Assembly: GCF_040290245.1 (NCBI RefSeq)
Contig: NZ_PSMQ01000064.1
Coordinates: 1-8,953, forward strand
Length of the DNA stretch: 8,953 bases
Source: Thermus_A sp040290245
GTDB taxonomy: Bacteria; Deinococcota; Deinococci; Deinococcales; Thermaceae
Reading direction: 5' to 3'
Within the stretch, counting starts at the first letter, position 1. Every line of letters starts with the position of its first letter. Shown piece by piece: positions 1 to 7,323 of this stretch. The notes under the pieces were generated by a model. The model made no database searches and had not been told where the DNA came from. It saw only the letters and a list, made by a program, of their open reading frames with translations. The position numbers were made by a program, and so were the translations under genes.

Positions 1-348
1 GTCGTACCGGACCCAGCCCTTGGCCCTTACCAAGCGGAAGATAAGGAGGTACGACCCAGGCTCCACCGGGTAACGGAGCTCCCCCTGAAAGGTGCCGGAA
101 AAGGGCCTGGGGCTCAGGCGGGACCCCTCCCCTGAAAATCCCACGAGGAGCTGGCCTTCTCGAAGCTGGCCCGCCACCTTGACCTTTAGCGCGTCGTACC
201 CGCCCGCAACCCGGATGGGATAGCGGGCCTCCCCCGTGTACTTCCAGTAGAAGACTGGGAGGAAGGGTGGATACCCCACAGCAAGGCCATACCGGTCCGC
301 ATACCAGTAGCCTAGTAGGGCGAGCCCCAGAAGGAAAAGGGGTCTCAT
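1..348 (-). CDS. Hypothetical membrane-anchored protein, N-terminal 116 residues (partial)
   Basis: I do not recognise this gene. The reading frame opens with ATG at 348 and stays open for 116 codons to the left edge, so the C-terminus is missing. The protein begins MRPLFLLGLALLGYWYADRY, a short hydrophobic stretch that could be a signal peptide or membrane anchor. After it comes a region rich in Gly, Tyr and Val with alternating hydrophobic residues (for example YPIRVAGGYDALKVKVAG), which suggests a beta-rich domain outside the membrane. No cysteine pair, metal motif or nucleotide-binding motif is visible. GGAGGG lies only 2 nt before the ATG, closer than is ideal for a ribosome binding site. 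It is divergent from tyrS with a 23-bp gap, and nothing in its sequence ties it to the cytochrome cluster. That it is a real gene is likely; its function is unknown. Confidence 0.7.
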   Translation of the reverse strand, partial: MRPLFLLGLALLGYWYADRYGLAVGYPPFLPVFYWKYTGEARYPIRVAGGYDALKVKVAGQLREGQLLVGFSGEGSRLSPRPFSGTFQGELRYPVEPGSYLLIFRLVRAKGWVRYD

Positions 349-356
349 TTCCCTCC

Positions 357-364
357 AGTATACT
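357..364. promoter_or_regulatory. Palindromic AGTATACT, possible shared -10 for two divergent genes
   Basis: The 23-bp gap between the divergent genes contains the perfect palindrome AGTATACT. It gives TATACT (five of six matches to TATAAT) at 359-364 on the plus strand and at 362-357 on the minus strand. Seven bases separate the plus-strand hexamer from the ATG of tyrS, and eight separate the minus-strand hexamer from the ATG at 348. Transcription would then start at or next to both start codons, giving leaderless or nearly leaderless messages, which are known to be common in Thermus and Deinococcus. I see no convincing -35 element at 16-18 bp spacing on either strand, so the promoter call rests on the -10 and its position. 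Confidence 0.4.
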
Positions 365-371
365 TGGGGGC

Positions 372-1666
<1,295 letters not shown>

Positions 1667-1670
<4 letters not shown>

Positions 1671-2224
1671 GAAACCTCCAGGGGCCTGAGGGGCACCTCG
1701 TGCCCCGTGGCGTAGACCTCCTTTCCCACGACCTCGAGCCGGAGCCGGGGCAGGGGGTGGCGGGGAGGGCCGTAGACCGCCTCCCCCGCCTTAAGGGGGT
1801 CAAAGGCCCCGAAATGGCAGGGGCAGCCCAGAAAGGGGGTTTCCGAACGGTAGTTGTACAGGAGGGAGCCCGCCTCGGGGTCGGGGACGAAGTTCACCGT
1901 GCACCCCTGGTGGGTGCAGATGCGGGAGAAGGCCACCAGGTGCAGACCGTTCACGCTTACCCCCCCCTGGACGGGCAAGGGGGTGCGGAGGAGGATGGAT
2001 TGGAGCGGCCCCTGAGGAAGGGGGTATAGGAAGGGTTTCACGCTCCAGGGGGCGGGAAGCTCAGAAAGGCGGGCCACAAGCACCTTAGGCCCCGGCTTCC
2101 ACCTGGGCTCCTTGGGCTCCGGGCGGGGGCGGAAGCGGAGGTTGTAGGTGCGCACGCCAAACCAGGTGAAAAAGCCCAAAGCCGCCCCCACGGGCAGGAG
2201 GAAGACGAGGTCGCGCCTTCTCAT
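1667..2224 (-). CDS. Rieske [2Fe-2S] protein, membrane-anchored, with no cytochrome b gene beside it
   Basis: The 185-residue protein has a complete Rieske cluster-binding site. Box 1 is CTHQGC at residues 103-108 (ligands C103 and H105) and box 2 is CPCHFG at 134-139 (ligands C134 and H137); C108 and C136 are placed to form the usual stabilising disulfide. Downstream, YGPPRHPLPRL matches the conserved Gly-Pro-Pro loop. The N-terminus is MRRRDLVFLLPVGAALGFF: a twin-arginine-like motif followed by a hydrophobic helix, as expected for a Tat-exported, uncleaved anchor, which puts the cluster on the outer face of the membrane. Its ATG overlaps the TGA of the preceding TPR-cytochrome gene (ATGA). 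No cytochrome b or other bc1 subunit is adjacent. It does not resemble the T. thermophilus bc1 Rieske protein as I remember it. The fold is certain; the electron partner is unknown, and the fused cytochrome c encoded just upstream is the obvious candidate. Confidence 0.92.
1690..1706. terminator. GC-rich hairpin 20 bp past tyrS, possible weak terminator
   Basis: GGGGCAC at 1690-1696 and GTGCCCC at 1700-1706 form a perfect 7-bp stem with a 3-nt loop. It starts 20 bp after the tyrS stop and lies inside the last codons of the convergent Rieske gene. Neither strand has a T-run next to the stem, so it does not meet the usual rule for an intrinsic terminator. It is the best structural candidate I see for ending tyrS transcription, because the two genes leave no noncoding space. 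It may instead be only GC-rich coding sequence. Confidence 0.25.
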
Positions 2225-3201
2225 AGGGTCTTCAGGTACTCGAGGAGGGCTTTCAGCTCCGCCTCGGAAAGGGGGACGGGCGGCATTGCCCCCCGGCCAT
2301 TTTGGACGATCTCCCGCACCGCCTCCTCCGCCTTTAGGATCGGATTGCCCTTCAAAGCGGGGCCCGAACCCCCCTGGCCCAGGGCCCCGTGGCAGACGGC
2401 GCAGCGGGCGAGGAAGACCGCCTGGCCCGAGGGGGTCTTCCCTCCGGCCTTGGCCTTGGCCATGGCGATGAGGCTCTGGACCTGCTCCCTGGCCTCCCCT
2501 CCCACCTCGAGGTACTTCTCCCAGGCCTTGATGGCCTCTGCGTTCTGGCCGAGCTGGAAATAGGTGTTCCCTAGGAAAAGCCAGCCCTCCGCCGCCTTAG
2601 GGTCGGCGTGGAGGGCGATCTGGAGGAAGGGCAAAGCCTCCTCCGGCCGGCCCGAGAAGAAGAGGAGAATCCCCACCCGGCGGATGGCCTCCGCGTTTCT
2701 CGGGTCCTTCTTGAGGAGCTCAAAATAGGCCTCCGCCGCCTGGTCAAAGGCCTGGAGTTCCCAGGCCTTCCGCCCCCAGGCCAGAAAGGCCTCCGGGCTT
2801 CCCGTCCTTCTCGCCTTGTCCGCAAGCACCCTGAGGACCTGGGCCTCCTGCCGCGCGGTGACCAGGGTCTCCCCGGGAAGCCGGGGCAGGGTGTAGCGCC
2901 AAAGCCCATACCCCACCCCCAAGAGGACCAAAACCGCCCCCACGAGGGCCCAGGGGCGAAAGGGGCGGGCCTGGGCGGGGCGGTACCCCTCCAGCGCCCT
3001 TTCCAGCCTTAGGATACGGGCCAAAGCGGCCTTTCTCTCCTCCCCCTCCAGGGTCTTGGCCTCCTCCCGCAAAAGGGCAAGCTCGGCCAGGAGGTCCTCC
3101 CGCCTGGGGGGTTCCGGGAAGGGCTCCTCCTTTTCGCGAAGGGGCAGGAGGAGGTAGGCCAGGAGGGCCAGGGCAAGAAGGGCAAAGAGAATCGTCGTCA
3201 T
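2221..3201 (-). CDS. CcmI-like TPR chaperone fused to a monohaem cytochrome c domain
   Basis: This 326-residue protein combines two modules. Residues 1-253 have the architecture of CcmI/CycH, the apocytochrome-holding subunit of the haem ligation complex: a membrane helix at about 1-20, a charged Leu/Glu-rich, probably coiled-coil loop at about 33-73, a second helix at about 84-103, then TPR-type helical repeats from about 136 to 235 (for example AFDQAAEAYFELLKKDPRNA). Residues 256-326 form a class I cytochrome c domain with CAVCH at 267-271 as the haem attachment site and M306 in GAMPP as the likely axial ligand. The TPR and haem parts would both lie outside the membrane. It sits directly after ccmH, where ccmI belongs, with ATGA overlaps on both sides. 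E. coli CcmI has no haem domain. Each domain is clear; calling the TPR half a functional CcmI rests on topology and gene order. Confidence 0.9.
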   Translation of the reverse strand: MTTILFALLALALLAYLLLPLREKEEPFPEPPRREDLLAELALLREEAKTLEGEERKAALARILRLERALEGYRPAQARPFRPWALVGAVLVLLGVGYGLWRYTLPRLPGETLVTARQEAQVLRVLADKARRTGSPEAFLAWGRKAWELQAFDQAAEAYFELLKKDPRNAEAIRRVGILLFFSGRPEEALPFLQIALHADPKAAEGWLFLGNTYFQLGQNAEAIKAWEKYLEVGGEAREQVQSLIAMAKAKAGGKTPSGQAVFLARCAVCHGALGQGGSGPALKGNPILKAEEAVREIVQNGRGAMPPVPLSEAELKALLEYLKTL

Positions 3202-3677
3202 GGGCCTTCCCTGGACTCCTCGAGCTCCCCCTCGAGGCGTTTTAAGGCCTCAGGGTCCAGCTCCGCCTTGGGCCTTCGGAAAAAGGGGAAAAGGCCCACC
3301 CCTAAAAGGGCCAGGGCCAAAGCGGGCAGGACCCAGACCCAGAGGGTCACCCCTCGCCTGGGGGGTTCGTAGAGGATCCACTCCCCGTAGCGCTCTACAA
3401 AGAAGGCCTTGATCTCCGCCTCGCTCTTGCCTTTCTTAAGCATCTCGGCGATCAGGCGGCGCATCTCCTGGGCCACCCCGGAGTTGCTCTCCGCGGCCGA
3501 CTCCCCCTGGCAGACGGGGCAGCGAAGGGCCCGGGCAATTTGGAACACTTGCGGAGAAAGGTCGGGAGGGGGGCCCTCCCGGTGTTCGCTTAGCGAAGCA
3601 ACCTGCGCCAGGGCCGGAAAGCTGCTTCGCAAAGCGAACACAGAGAGGAGGGTAAGAAGCACCAAAGCGAGTCTCAC
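3198..3677 (-). CDS. ccmH: Cytochrome c maturation protein CcmH (thiol oxidoreductase)
   Basis: CcmH is a membrane-anchored thiol oxidoreductase that helps keep apocytochrome CXXCH cysteines reduced for haem attachment. The 159-residue protein carries the family hallmark LRCPVCQGES, with C53 and C56 as the redox pair, followed by a helical segment ending in VERYGEWILYEPP, another strongly conserved CcmH feature. A transmembrane helix spans about 111-131, and the C-terminal tail is short and charged. The N-terminus looks like a signal peptide with possible cleavage after ALA (residues 22-24). It is the short CcmH type: the TPR part is encoded by the next gene. The start is GTG, overlapping the ccmG stop (GTGA), with an AGGAGGT ribosome binding site just upstream. 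Arg17 sits late in the signal region, and residues 13-32 are encoded by a striking inverted repeat described separately. Confidence 0.95.
   Translation of the reverse strand: MRLALVLLTLLSVFALRSSFPALAQVASLSEHREGPPPDLSPQVFQIARALRCPVCQGESAAESNSGVAQEMRRLIAEMLKKGKSEAEIKAFFVERYGEWILYEPPRRGVTLWVWVLPALALALLGVGLFPFFRRPKAELDPEALKRLEGELEESREGP
3563..3581. repeat. GC-only-stem hairpin adjoining the ccmH inverted repeat
   Basis: CGGGAGGG at 3563-3570 and CCCTCCCG at 3574-3581 are perfect complements, giving an 8-bp stem with a 3-nt loop. It lies inside ccmH, encoding part of the linker between the signal region and the CcmH domain (around REGPPPD). It directly abuts the larger inverted repeat that begins at 3582, so the ccmH message would contain two stem-loops in tandem. 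No clear U-run follows on the minus strand, so I do not call it an intrinsic terminator. Confidence 0.5.
3582..3641. repeat. 19-bp inverted repeat inside ccmH, 22-bp spacer, one mismatch
   Basis: The left arm GTGTTCGCTTAGCGAAGCA (3582-3600) and the right arm TGCTTCGCAAAGCGAACAC (3623-3641) are reverse complements at 18 of 19 positions. Each arm is also its own dyad: TTCGC-TTA-GCGAA and TTCGC-AAA-GCGAA. The RNA could therefore fold as one long stem with a 22-nt loop, or as two small hairpins. The arms are in frame and encode CcmH residues 13-19 and 26-32, flanking the probable signal-peptide cleavage site. They are more AT-rich than the surrounding sequence. The structure could be an inserted palindromic element, a protein-binding site, or an mRNA structure; the sequence alone does not decide. 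Confidence 0.85.
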
Positions 3678-4204
3678 TGCACCTCCTTAAGCAGGGCGAA
3701 AAGCGCCTTTTCGTCCACCGCCCCCGCGTGCCGCCTCACCACCCGGCCTTCCTGGTCTATGACAAAGGTCTCCGGCACCCCGTACATCCCGTAGTCCACC
3801 CCCACCCGGCCCCGGGGGTCAAAGACCTGGGGGAAGGTGAGACCAAACTGGGCGATGAACTTAAGCGCCTCCGCCTCCTTATCCTGCGTGTTGATGCCCA
3901 CGAGGAGAACCCTGTCTCGGTTGGAGCGCCAAAAGGCCTCCAGGACCGGCGCCTCCTCGTAGCAGGCGGGGTAGCACCAGCTGGCCCAGAAGTTGAGGAG
4001 GATGGGCTTTTTCCCCAGGTGGTCATAAAGGCGGAAGCCCTCCCCCCACTCCGCCCGGTAGGGCGGCAACAGGGGCAGGGTAAAGTCGGGGGCAAGGCGC
4101 CTTTCCTGGGCCAAGACCGAGGGCAGCTCCCGGGGGTTGCGCTGCATCCCCCACCAGAAAAGCCCGCCCAAAAGGAGGAGTAAAAGGACCCAGACCCACC
4201 TCAC
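3674..4204 (-). CDS. ccmG: CcmG/DsbE-type thioredoxin-like protein with a CXXXC active site
   Basis: CcmG is the membrane-tethered thioredoxin-fold protein that passes electrons from CcdA or DsbD to CcmH and the apocytochrome. The 176-residue product has an N-terminal anchor helix (about 3-20), then APDFTLPLL at 38-46 typical of TlpA/CcmG proteins, the active-site strand and helix LLNFWASWCYPAC, and the cis-proline loop YGVPETFVID at 141-150, the form characteristic of CcmG. The oddity is the active site: C77-Tyr-Pro-Ala-C81 has three residues between the cysteines, where CcmG and thioredoxins normally have two. The codons read TGC TAC CCC GCC TGC with no sign of a frameshift. The start is GTG, overlapping the ccmF stop (GTGA). 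Gene order and the GVPETF loop support CcmG; the spacing recalls Sco proteins, but the rest of the protein is not Sco-like. Confidence 0.92.
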   Translation of the reverse strand: MRWVWVLLLLLLGGLFWWGMQRNPRELPSVLAQERRLAPDFTLPLLPPYRAEWGEGFRLYDHLGKKPILLNFWASWCYPACYEEAPVLEAFWRSNRDRVLLVGINTQDKEAEALKFIAQFGLTFPQVFDPRGRVGVDYGMYGVPETFVIDQEGRVVRRHAGAVDEKALFALLKEVQ

Positions 4205-6126
4205 GCCACCGCCTCCCGCACCCTTGGCCTGGCCTCAGGCCAAAGGATGTAAAGCGTGCCCAAGGCAATGACCCCCCCCGCCACCCAGAGCCAGAAGACC
4301 ATCGGGGTAACGATGAGCCGGACGGAGGCCCACGCTCCTTTATCCCGGTCAAAATCCATGAGGACGAAGTAGTAGTCGTTCACCGGGGTATAGATCACCC
4401 TCGGGTAGGCCAAAGGGGCGTTCATCTGGGGGTAGAAGTGGAGCCGGGGGCGGACCTCGCCGAACCGGTCCGTCCGGAGAAGGGCCTCTACGGCAAACCG
4501 CCGCCCCTCGTCCAGGGCCCGCACACCCAGAAACTCCATCCGAAGCCCCGCCGCCTCCCAGGCCTGCCCTTTGTAAAGGGTCTTTTCCGCCTCGAGGCGG
4601 TAGGCCTGGCTGAAGGCGATGGAAAGCCCCGCCAGGGCCACCCCCAGGTGGACGACCAGGCTCCCCATCCGCCTTCTCTGGCTGAACAAGCCCCAGGGGT
4701 TTAGGCCTGCCTCCTTCCGGGCCCGAAGGCCCTCCCACGTAAGGAGCCCCACCGCCGTCAGGTTGTACAGGAAAAGCCCCACCGCCAGGCTCGCCCCCAG
4801 GGTATACCCGCGAAGGATCCCCAGGAAAACCCCCAGAACCAGGGCGAGGAGGAGGAAGAGGAGGTTGCGCACCACCTCCTGCCCCGCCCGCCTCCAGGGC
4901 AGAACCGGCCCTATCCCCATCAGGAGGAGGATCCCCACGCCGATGGGCAGGGAGACCTGGTTGAAAAAGGGCGCCCCCACGCTCACCTTGGCCCCGGTGA
5001 AGGCCTCCACCAAAAGGGGGTAAAGGGTTCCCAGGACCACCACCAAGCCCCAGCCGACAAAGAAGAAGGCCCCCAGAAGAAGCGCCCCCTCCCGGGAGAA
5101 GAGCCTAAGCCCCCCCTCCTCGCTCACCTCCCGCCCGGTCCGGGAAAGGAGGCCAAAGCCCAGGGCCAGAACCAAGAGGAAAAAGCCCAGGAAGACTGGC
5201 CCCACCGGCCCCTCCGCGAAGGCGTGCACGGACTGGATGACCCCACTGCGGGTGAGAAAGGTGCCCAGCACGGTGGAGGCGAAGGCTAGGGTGACGAAGG
5301 CGAGGTTCCAGACCCTAAACCGCCCCCGGACTTCCTGGACGAAGGCGGTGTGGAGGAAGGCGGTGGCGAGAAGCCAGGGGAGGAAGCTAGCGTTTTCCAC
5401 CGGGTCCCAGGCCCAGTACCCCCCCCAGCCCAGCACCTCATAGCTCCACCACCCACCGGCCACGATGGCCGCGGAGAGGAAACCCCAGGCCACCAGGGTC
5501 CACCACCGGGTCTCCCCCACCCAGGTCTGGTACCGCCTGGTGGCCATGGCCGCCACCGCGTGGGCAAAAGGCACGCTCAGGCCCACGAAGCCCAGGTACA
5601 TGAGGACGGGGTGGACGGCCATCATCCAGTGGTTCTGGAGAAGAGGGTTCGGCCCCCGCCCCTCGGTGGGCGGATTGGGCATGGCCTCAAAAGGGTTGGC
5701 GATGGTGGCCATGACCCCAAAGAAGAAGACCTGGATGCCGAAAAGGGTGGCCAGGACAAGGCTCCTCCGCCACGGGTCCAGGGTTTTGCGGCTCGCCAAA
5801 AAGGTGTAGAGGGTCTGGAGGAGGCCCCAAAGGAGGATGCTGCCCTCCAAGGCCGCCCAGGGGGTGACCAGGGCCACCCAGAGGGGGTCCTGGGTGGAGT
5901 GGTGCTCGGCCACGTAGCGGACGGTGAAGTCGTGGGCAAGAAGCGCCCACTCCAGGGCCAAAAAGGCCAAAGCCGCAAAAAGGAAGGCCAGGGGGGCGGC
6001 CCTGAGGGCTCCTTTAAGAAGCCGACCATCCCCCTGTAGGTAAGCGAAAAGGGCGAGGGCAAACCCCGCCAGGGAAAGGAGGAGGGCCAAAAGCAGGGAG
6101 ACTCCGCCTAAAAGCCCTGGGGTCAT
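4201..6126 (-). CDS. ccmF: Haem lyase subunit CcmF
   Basis: CcmF is the large polytopic core of the haem lyase that takes haem from CcmE and attaches it to apocytochrome c. The 641-residue protein is of typical length and almost wholly hydrophobic, with many membrane helices and one long extramembrane domain at about 508-600 before the last helix. The WWD domain is clear at about 226-250 (WWSYEVLGWGGYWAWDPVEN). All four functionally important histidines have counterparts close to the E. coli positions: H172 (AVHPVLMYLG) and H301 (SVHAFA) flank the WWD domain, and H259 (FLHTAF) and H493 (VVHLGVALA) match the pair assigned to the CcmF b-type haem. The ATG is preceded by AGGAGG at suitable spacing, and it overlaps the ccmE stop (ATGA). 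Its own TGA overlaps the GTG of ccmG. Confidence 0.97.
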   Translation of the reverse strand: MTPGLLGGVSLLLALLLSLAGFALALFAYLQGDGRLLKGALRAAPLAFLFAALAFLALEWALLAHDFTVRYVAEHHSTQDPLWVALVTPWAALEGSILLWGLLQTLYTFLASRKTLDPWRRSLVLATLFGIQVFFFGVMATIANPFEAMPNPPTEGRGPNPLLQNHWMMAVHPVLMYLGFVGLSVPFAHAVAAMATRRYQTWVGETRWWTLVAWGFLSAAIVAGGWWSYEVLGWGGYWAWDPVENASFLPWLLATAFLHTAFVQEVRGRFRVWNLAFVTLAFASTVLGTFLTRSGVIQSVHAFAEGPVGPVFLGFFLLVLALGFGLLSRTGREVSEEGGLRLFSREGALLLGAFFFVGWGLVVVLGTLYPLLVEAFTGAKVSVGAPFFNQVSLPIGVGILLLMGIGPVLPWRRAGQEVVRNLLFLLLALVLGVFLGILRGYTLGASLAVGLFLYNLTAVGLLTWEGLRARKEAGLNPWGLFSQRRRMGSLVVHLGVALAGLSIAFSQAYRLEAEKTLYKGQAWEAAGLRMEFLGVRALDEGRRFAVEALLRTDRFGEVRPRLHFYPQMNAPLAYPRVIYTPVNDYYFVLMDFDRDKGAWASVRLIVTPMVFWLWVAGGVIALGTLYILWPEARPRVREAVA

Positions 6127-6551
6127 TTCGCCTCCTGGATGAGCTTCCGCACGTCCTCAGGGGTGTACCCCGCCCTCGGGGGCTGGTAGTTTTCGGAATG
6201 CTTGACGAGAAGGTTGTTCCCCTGGAACACCCCCTCCTGGAAACGCCCCTCCACCACCACCCCCTGCCCCTCCTTGAAAAGGGCCGGGGGGGTGCCCCGA
6301 TGGACCACGTTCACCCTGGCCACCCCGTCGGTGAGGACGAAGCGGAGGGTGAGGGTGTCCTTATCGTAATGGACACTCCCTGGCTCCACCAACCCCCCCA
6401 GGCGGACGGGGCGGTTCTGGTAGCGGGCCTGGTTTTCCAGGTACTCCGAGGGGGTGAGGAAGTAGACCAGGTTCCGCCCGAGGCCGCCAAAGACCATGTA
6501 GCCCAGGGCGCCCAGAACCACCAATAAGCCCAAAAGATGTTTGACCTTCAC
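6123..6551 (-). CDS. ccmE: Haem chaperone CcmE
   Basis: CcmE carries haem outside the membrane, binding it covalently before CcmF moves it to the apocytochrome. The 142-residue protein has an N-terminal membrane anchor (about 5-24), then an OB-fold beta barrel with the usual pattern: a Tyr-rich start (NLVYFLTPSEYLEN), VRLGGLVEPGSV, and RFVLTDGVARVNVVHRGTPP. The haem-binding motif lies near the C-terminus in LLVKHSENYQPP, with H118 as the covalent haem ligand and Y122 as the axial tyrosine. This is the common HXXXY form, not the CXXXY variant. The start is GTG, overlapping the ccmD stop (GTGA), with GGAGGG just upstream. It lies between ccmD and ccmF, as in the classical operon. Confidence 0.96.
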   Translation of the reverse strand: MKVKHLLGLLVVLGALGYMVFGGLGRNLVYFLTPSEYLENQARYQNRPVRLGGLVEPGSVHYDKDTLTLRFVLTDGVARVNVVHRGTPPALFKEGQGVVVEGRFQEGVFQGNNLLVKHSENYQPPRAGYTPEDVRKLIQEAK

Positions 6552-6646
6552 CTTACCCTCCGGTATCGCCAGAAGAGATAGGCCAGATAGCCGAAGACCG
6601 TAAGGTAGGTCAGGGCGTAGACCCAGAGCACGAAAACCTCGCTCAT
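6548..6646 (-). CDS. ccmD: CcmD-like single-helix protein, 32 residues
   Basis: This tiny gene encodes 32 residues: MSEV, one hydrophobic helix rich in Tyr, Leu and Val (about 5-25), then a basic tail ending WRYRRVR. CcmD proteins are small single-span proteins, helix first and basic tail on the cytoplasmic side, that help release haem-loaded CcmE from CcmABC. This one is shorter than E. coli CcmD (about 69 residues), and sequence similarity in the family is weak, so the call rests mainly on topology and its position between ccmC and ccmE. It is a convincing gene: ATG overlaps the ccmC stop (ATGA), GGAGGAGGG lies just before it, and its TGA overlaps the ccmE start (GTGA). Confidence 0.85.
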   Translation of the reverse strand: MSEVFVLWVYALTYLTVFGYLAYLFWRYRRVR

Positions 6647-7323
6647 CCCTCCTCCTTTTTGGCCTCGAGGGCCGCGAGGTAGCCCCGGAAACGGAGGAAG
6701 CCCAGGTAGAGAAGGGTGAAGACCAGGAGGTTGAAGAGGAGGGCCTGGAGCATCTCCGGGGCCATATGGATCCGGCCGGTGGTCAGGTCGATGGACTGGG
6801 TCTGGTGGAGGCTCCGCCACCACTTGACGGACATGTAGCTGATGGGTACGTTGATAAACCCCAGAATCCCCACCGCGGCCGCGGCCTTGGCCCGGAGGTC
6901 CGGGTCCTCTATGGCCGAGCGGAGGAGGAAGTACCCCACGTAGACCGCAAAGAGGATGGCGGTGGTGGTGAGCCGGGGCTCCCAGGTCCAGTAAACCCCC
7001 CAGGTGGGCCGGGCCCAAAGCATCCCCGTAACCAGGGCCAGCCCCATGAAGACAAGGCCGATCTCCGCGCTCGAGACGGCGATGCGGTCGTACTTGGGGT
7101 TCGGTCGGAAGAAATACAAAAGGGAGTAGAGGAAGGTCACAAGGAAGGCCAGATACCCCAGCCACGCCCCGGGGACGTGGAGGTACATGATCCGGACCAG
7201 GTACCCCTGGTTCACATCCGGCGGAGCGGAAAGGGCGAGATAAAGCCCTAGGGGCAAAAGGAGCAAGCCCAGGGCTAAAAAAACCCAGGTCCAGGCATCG
7301 GGTCGGTCAAGGGTTCTCTGCAT
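6643..7323 (-). CDS. ccmC: Haem handling protein CcmC
   Basis: CcmC presents haem to CcmE on the outer side of the membrane, working with CcmAB and CcmD. The 226-residue protein has about six membrane helices. Its WWD-type domain runs from W108 (WGVYWTWEPRLTT), with Glu in place of the more usual Asp. Two histidines match the essential haem ligands of E. coli CcmC: H49 in YLHVPGAW before the WWD domain and H173 in SLHQTQS after it. Start choice: ATG at 7323 has AGGAGGT 4 nt upstream. A GTG at 7329 in the same frame lies within that ribosome binding site, so it is an unlikely start. The gene follows ccmB after a 43-bp gap and ends in an ATGA overlap with ccmD. Confidence 0.96.
   Translation of the reverse strand: MQRTLDRPDAWTWVFLALGLLLLPLGLYLALSAPPDVNQGYLVRIMYLHVPGAWLGYLAFLVTFLYSLLYFFRPNPKYDRIAVSSAEIGLVFMGLALVTGMLWARPTWGVYWTWEPRLTTTAILFAVYVGYFLLRSAIEDPDLRAKAAAAVGILGFINVPISYMSVKWWRSLHQTQSIDLTTGRIHMAPEMLQALLFNLLVFTLLYLGFLRFRGYLAALEAKKEEG

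Noticed and set aside
267..371. A 35-residue N-terminal extension of TyrRS from an in-frame ATG at 267
   Set aside because: It would run antisense through the divergent gene, adds sequence absent from TyrRS, and starting at 372 gives exactly the 432 residues I recall for the T. thermophilus enzyme.
3674..4204. Calling the thioredoxin-like protein a Sco copper chaperone because of its CXXXC spacing
   Set aside because: The WASWC context, GVPETF cis-proline loop and position between ccmF and ccmH are those of CcmG, and no Sco-type histidine motif was seen.
4567..4586. CCCTTT/AAAGGG hairpin followed by TCTTTT on the plus strand
   Set aside because: It looks like a terminator but on the antisense strand inside ccmF, with only a 2-4 nt loop and no plus-strand gene to terminate.
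5350..6039. A 229-codon plus-strand open frame opposite ccmF
   Set aside because: Low-complexity Gly/Pro/His-rich shadow of the conserved ccmF frame, with no motif.
6873..6884. Perfect 12-bp palindrome CCGCGGCCGCGG
   Set aside because: It is explained by a run of alanine codons in ccmC.
6647..7165. A long minus-strand frame ending with the CcmD residues
   Set aside because: Only its last 32 codons (6548-6646) make sense; the rest is an out-of-frame reading of ccmC.
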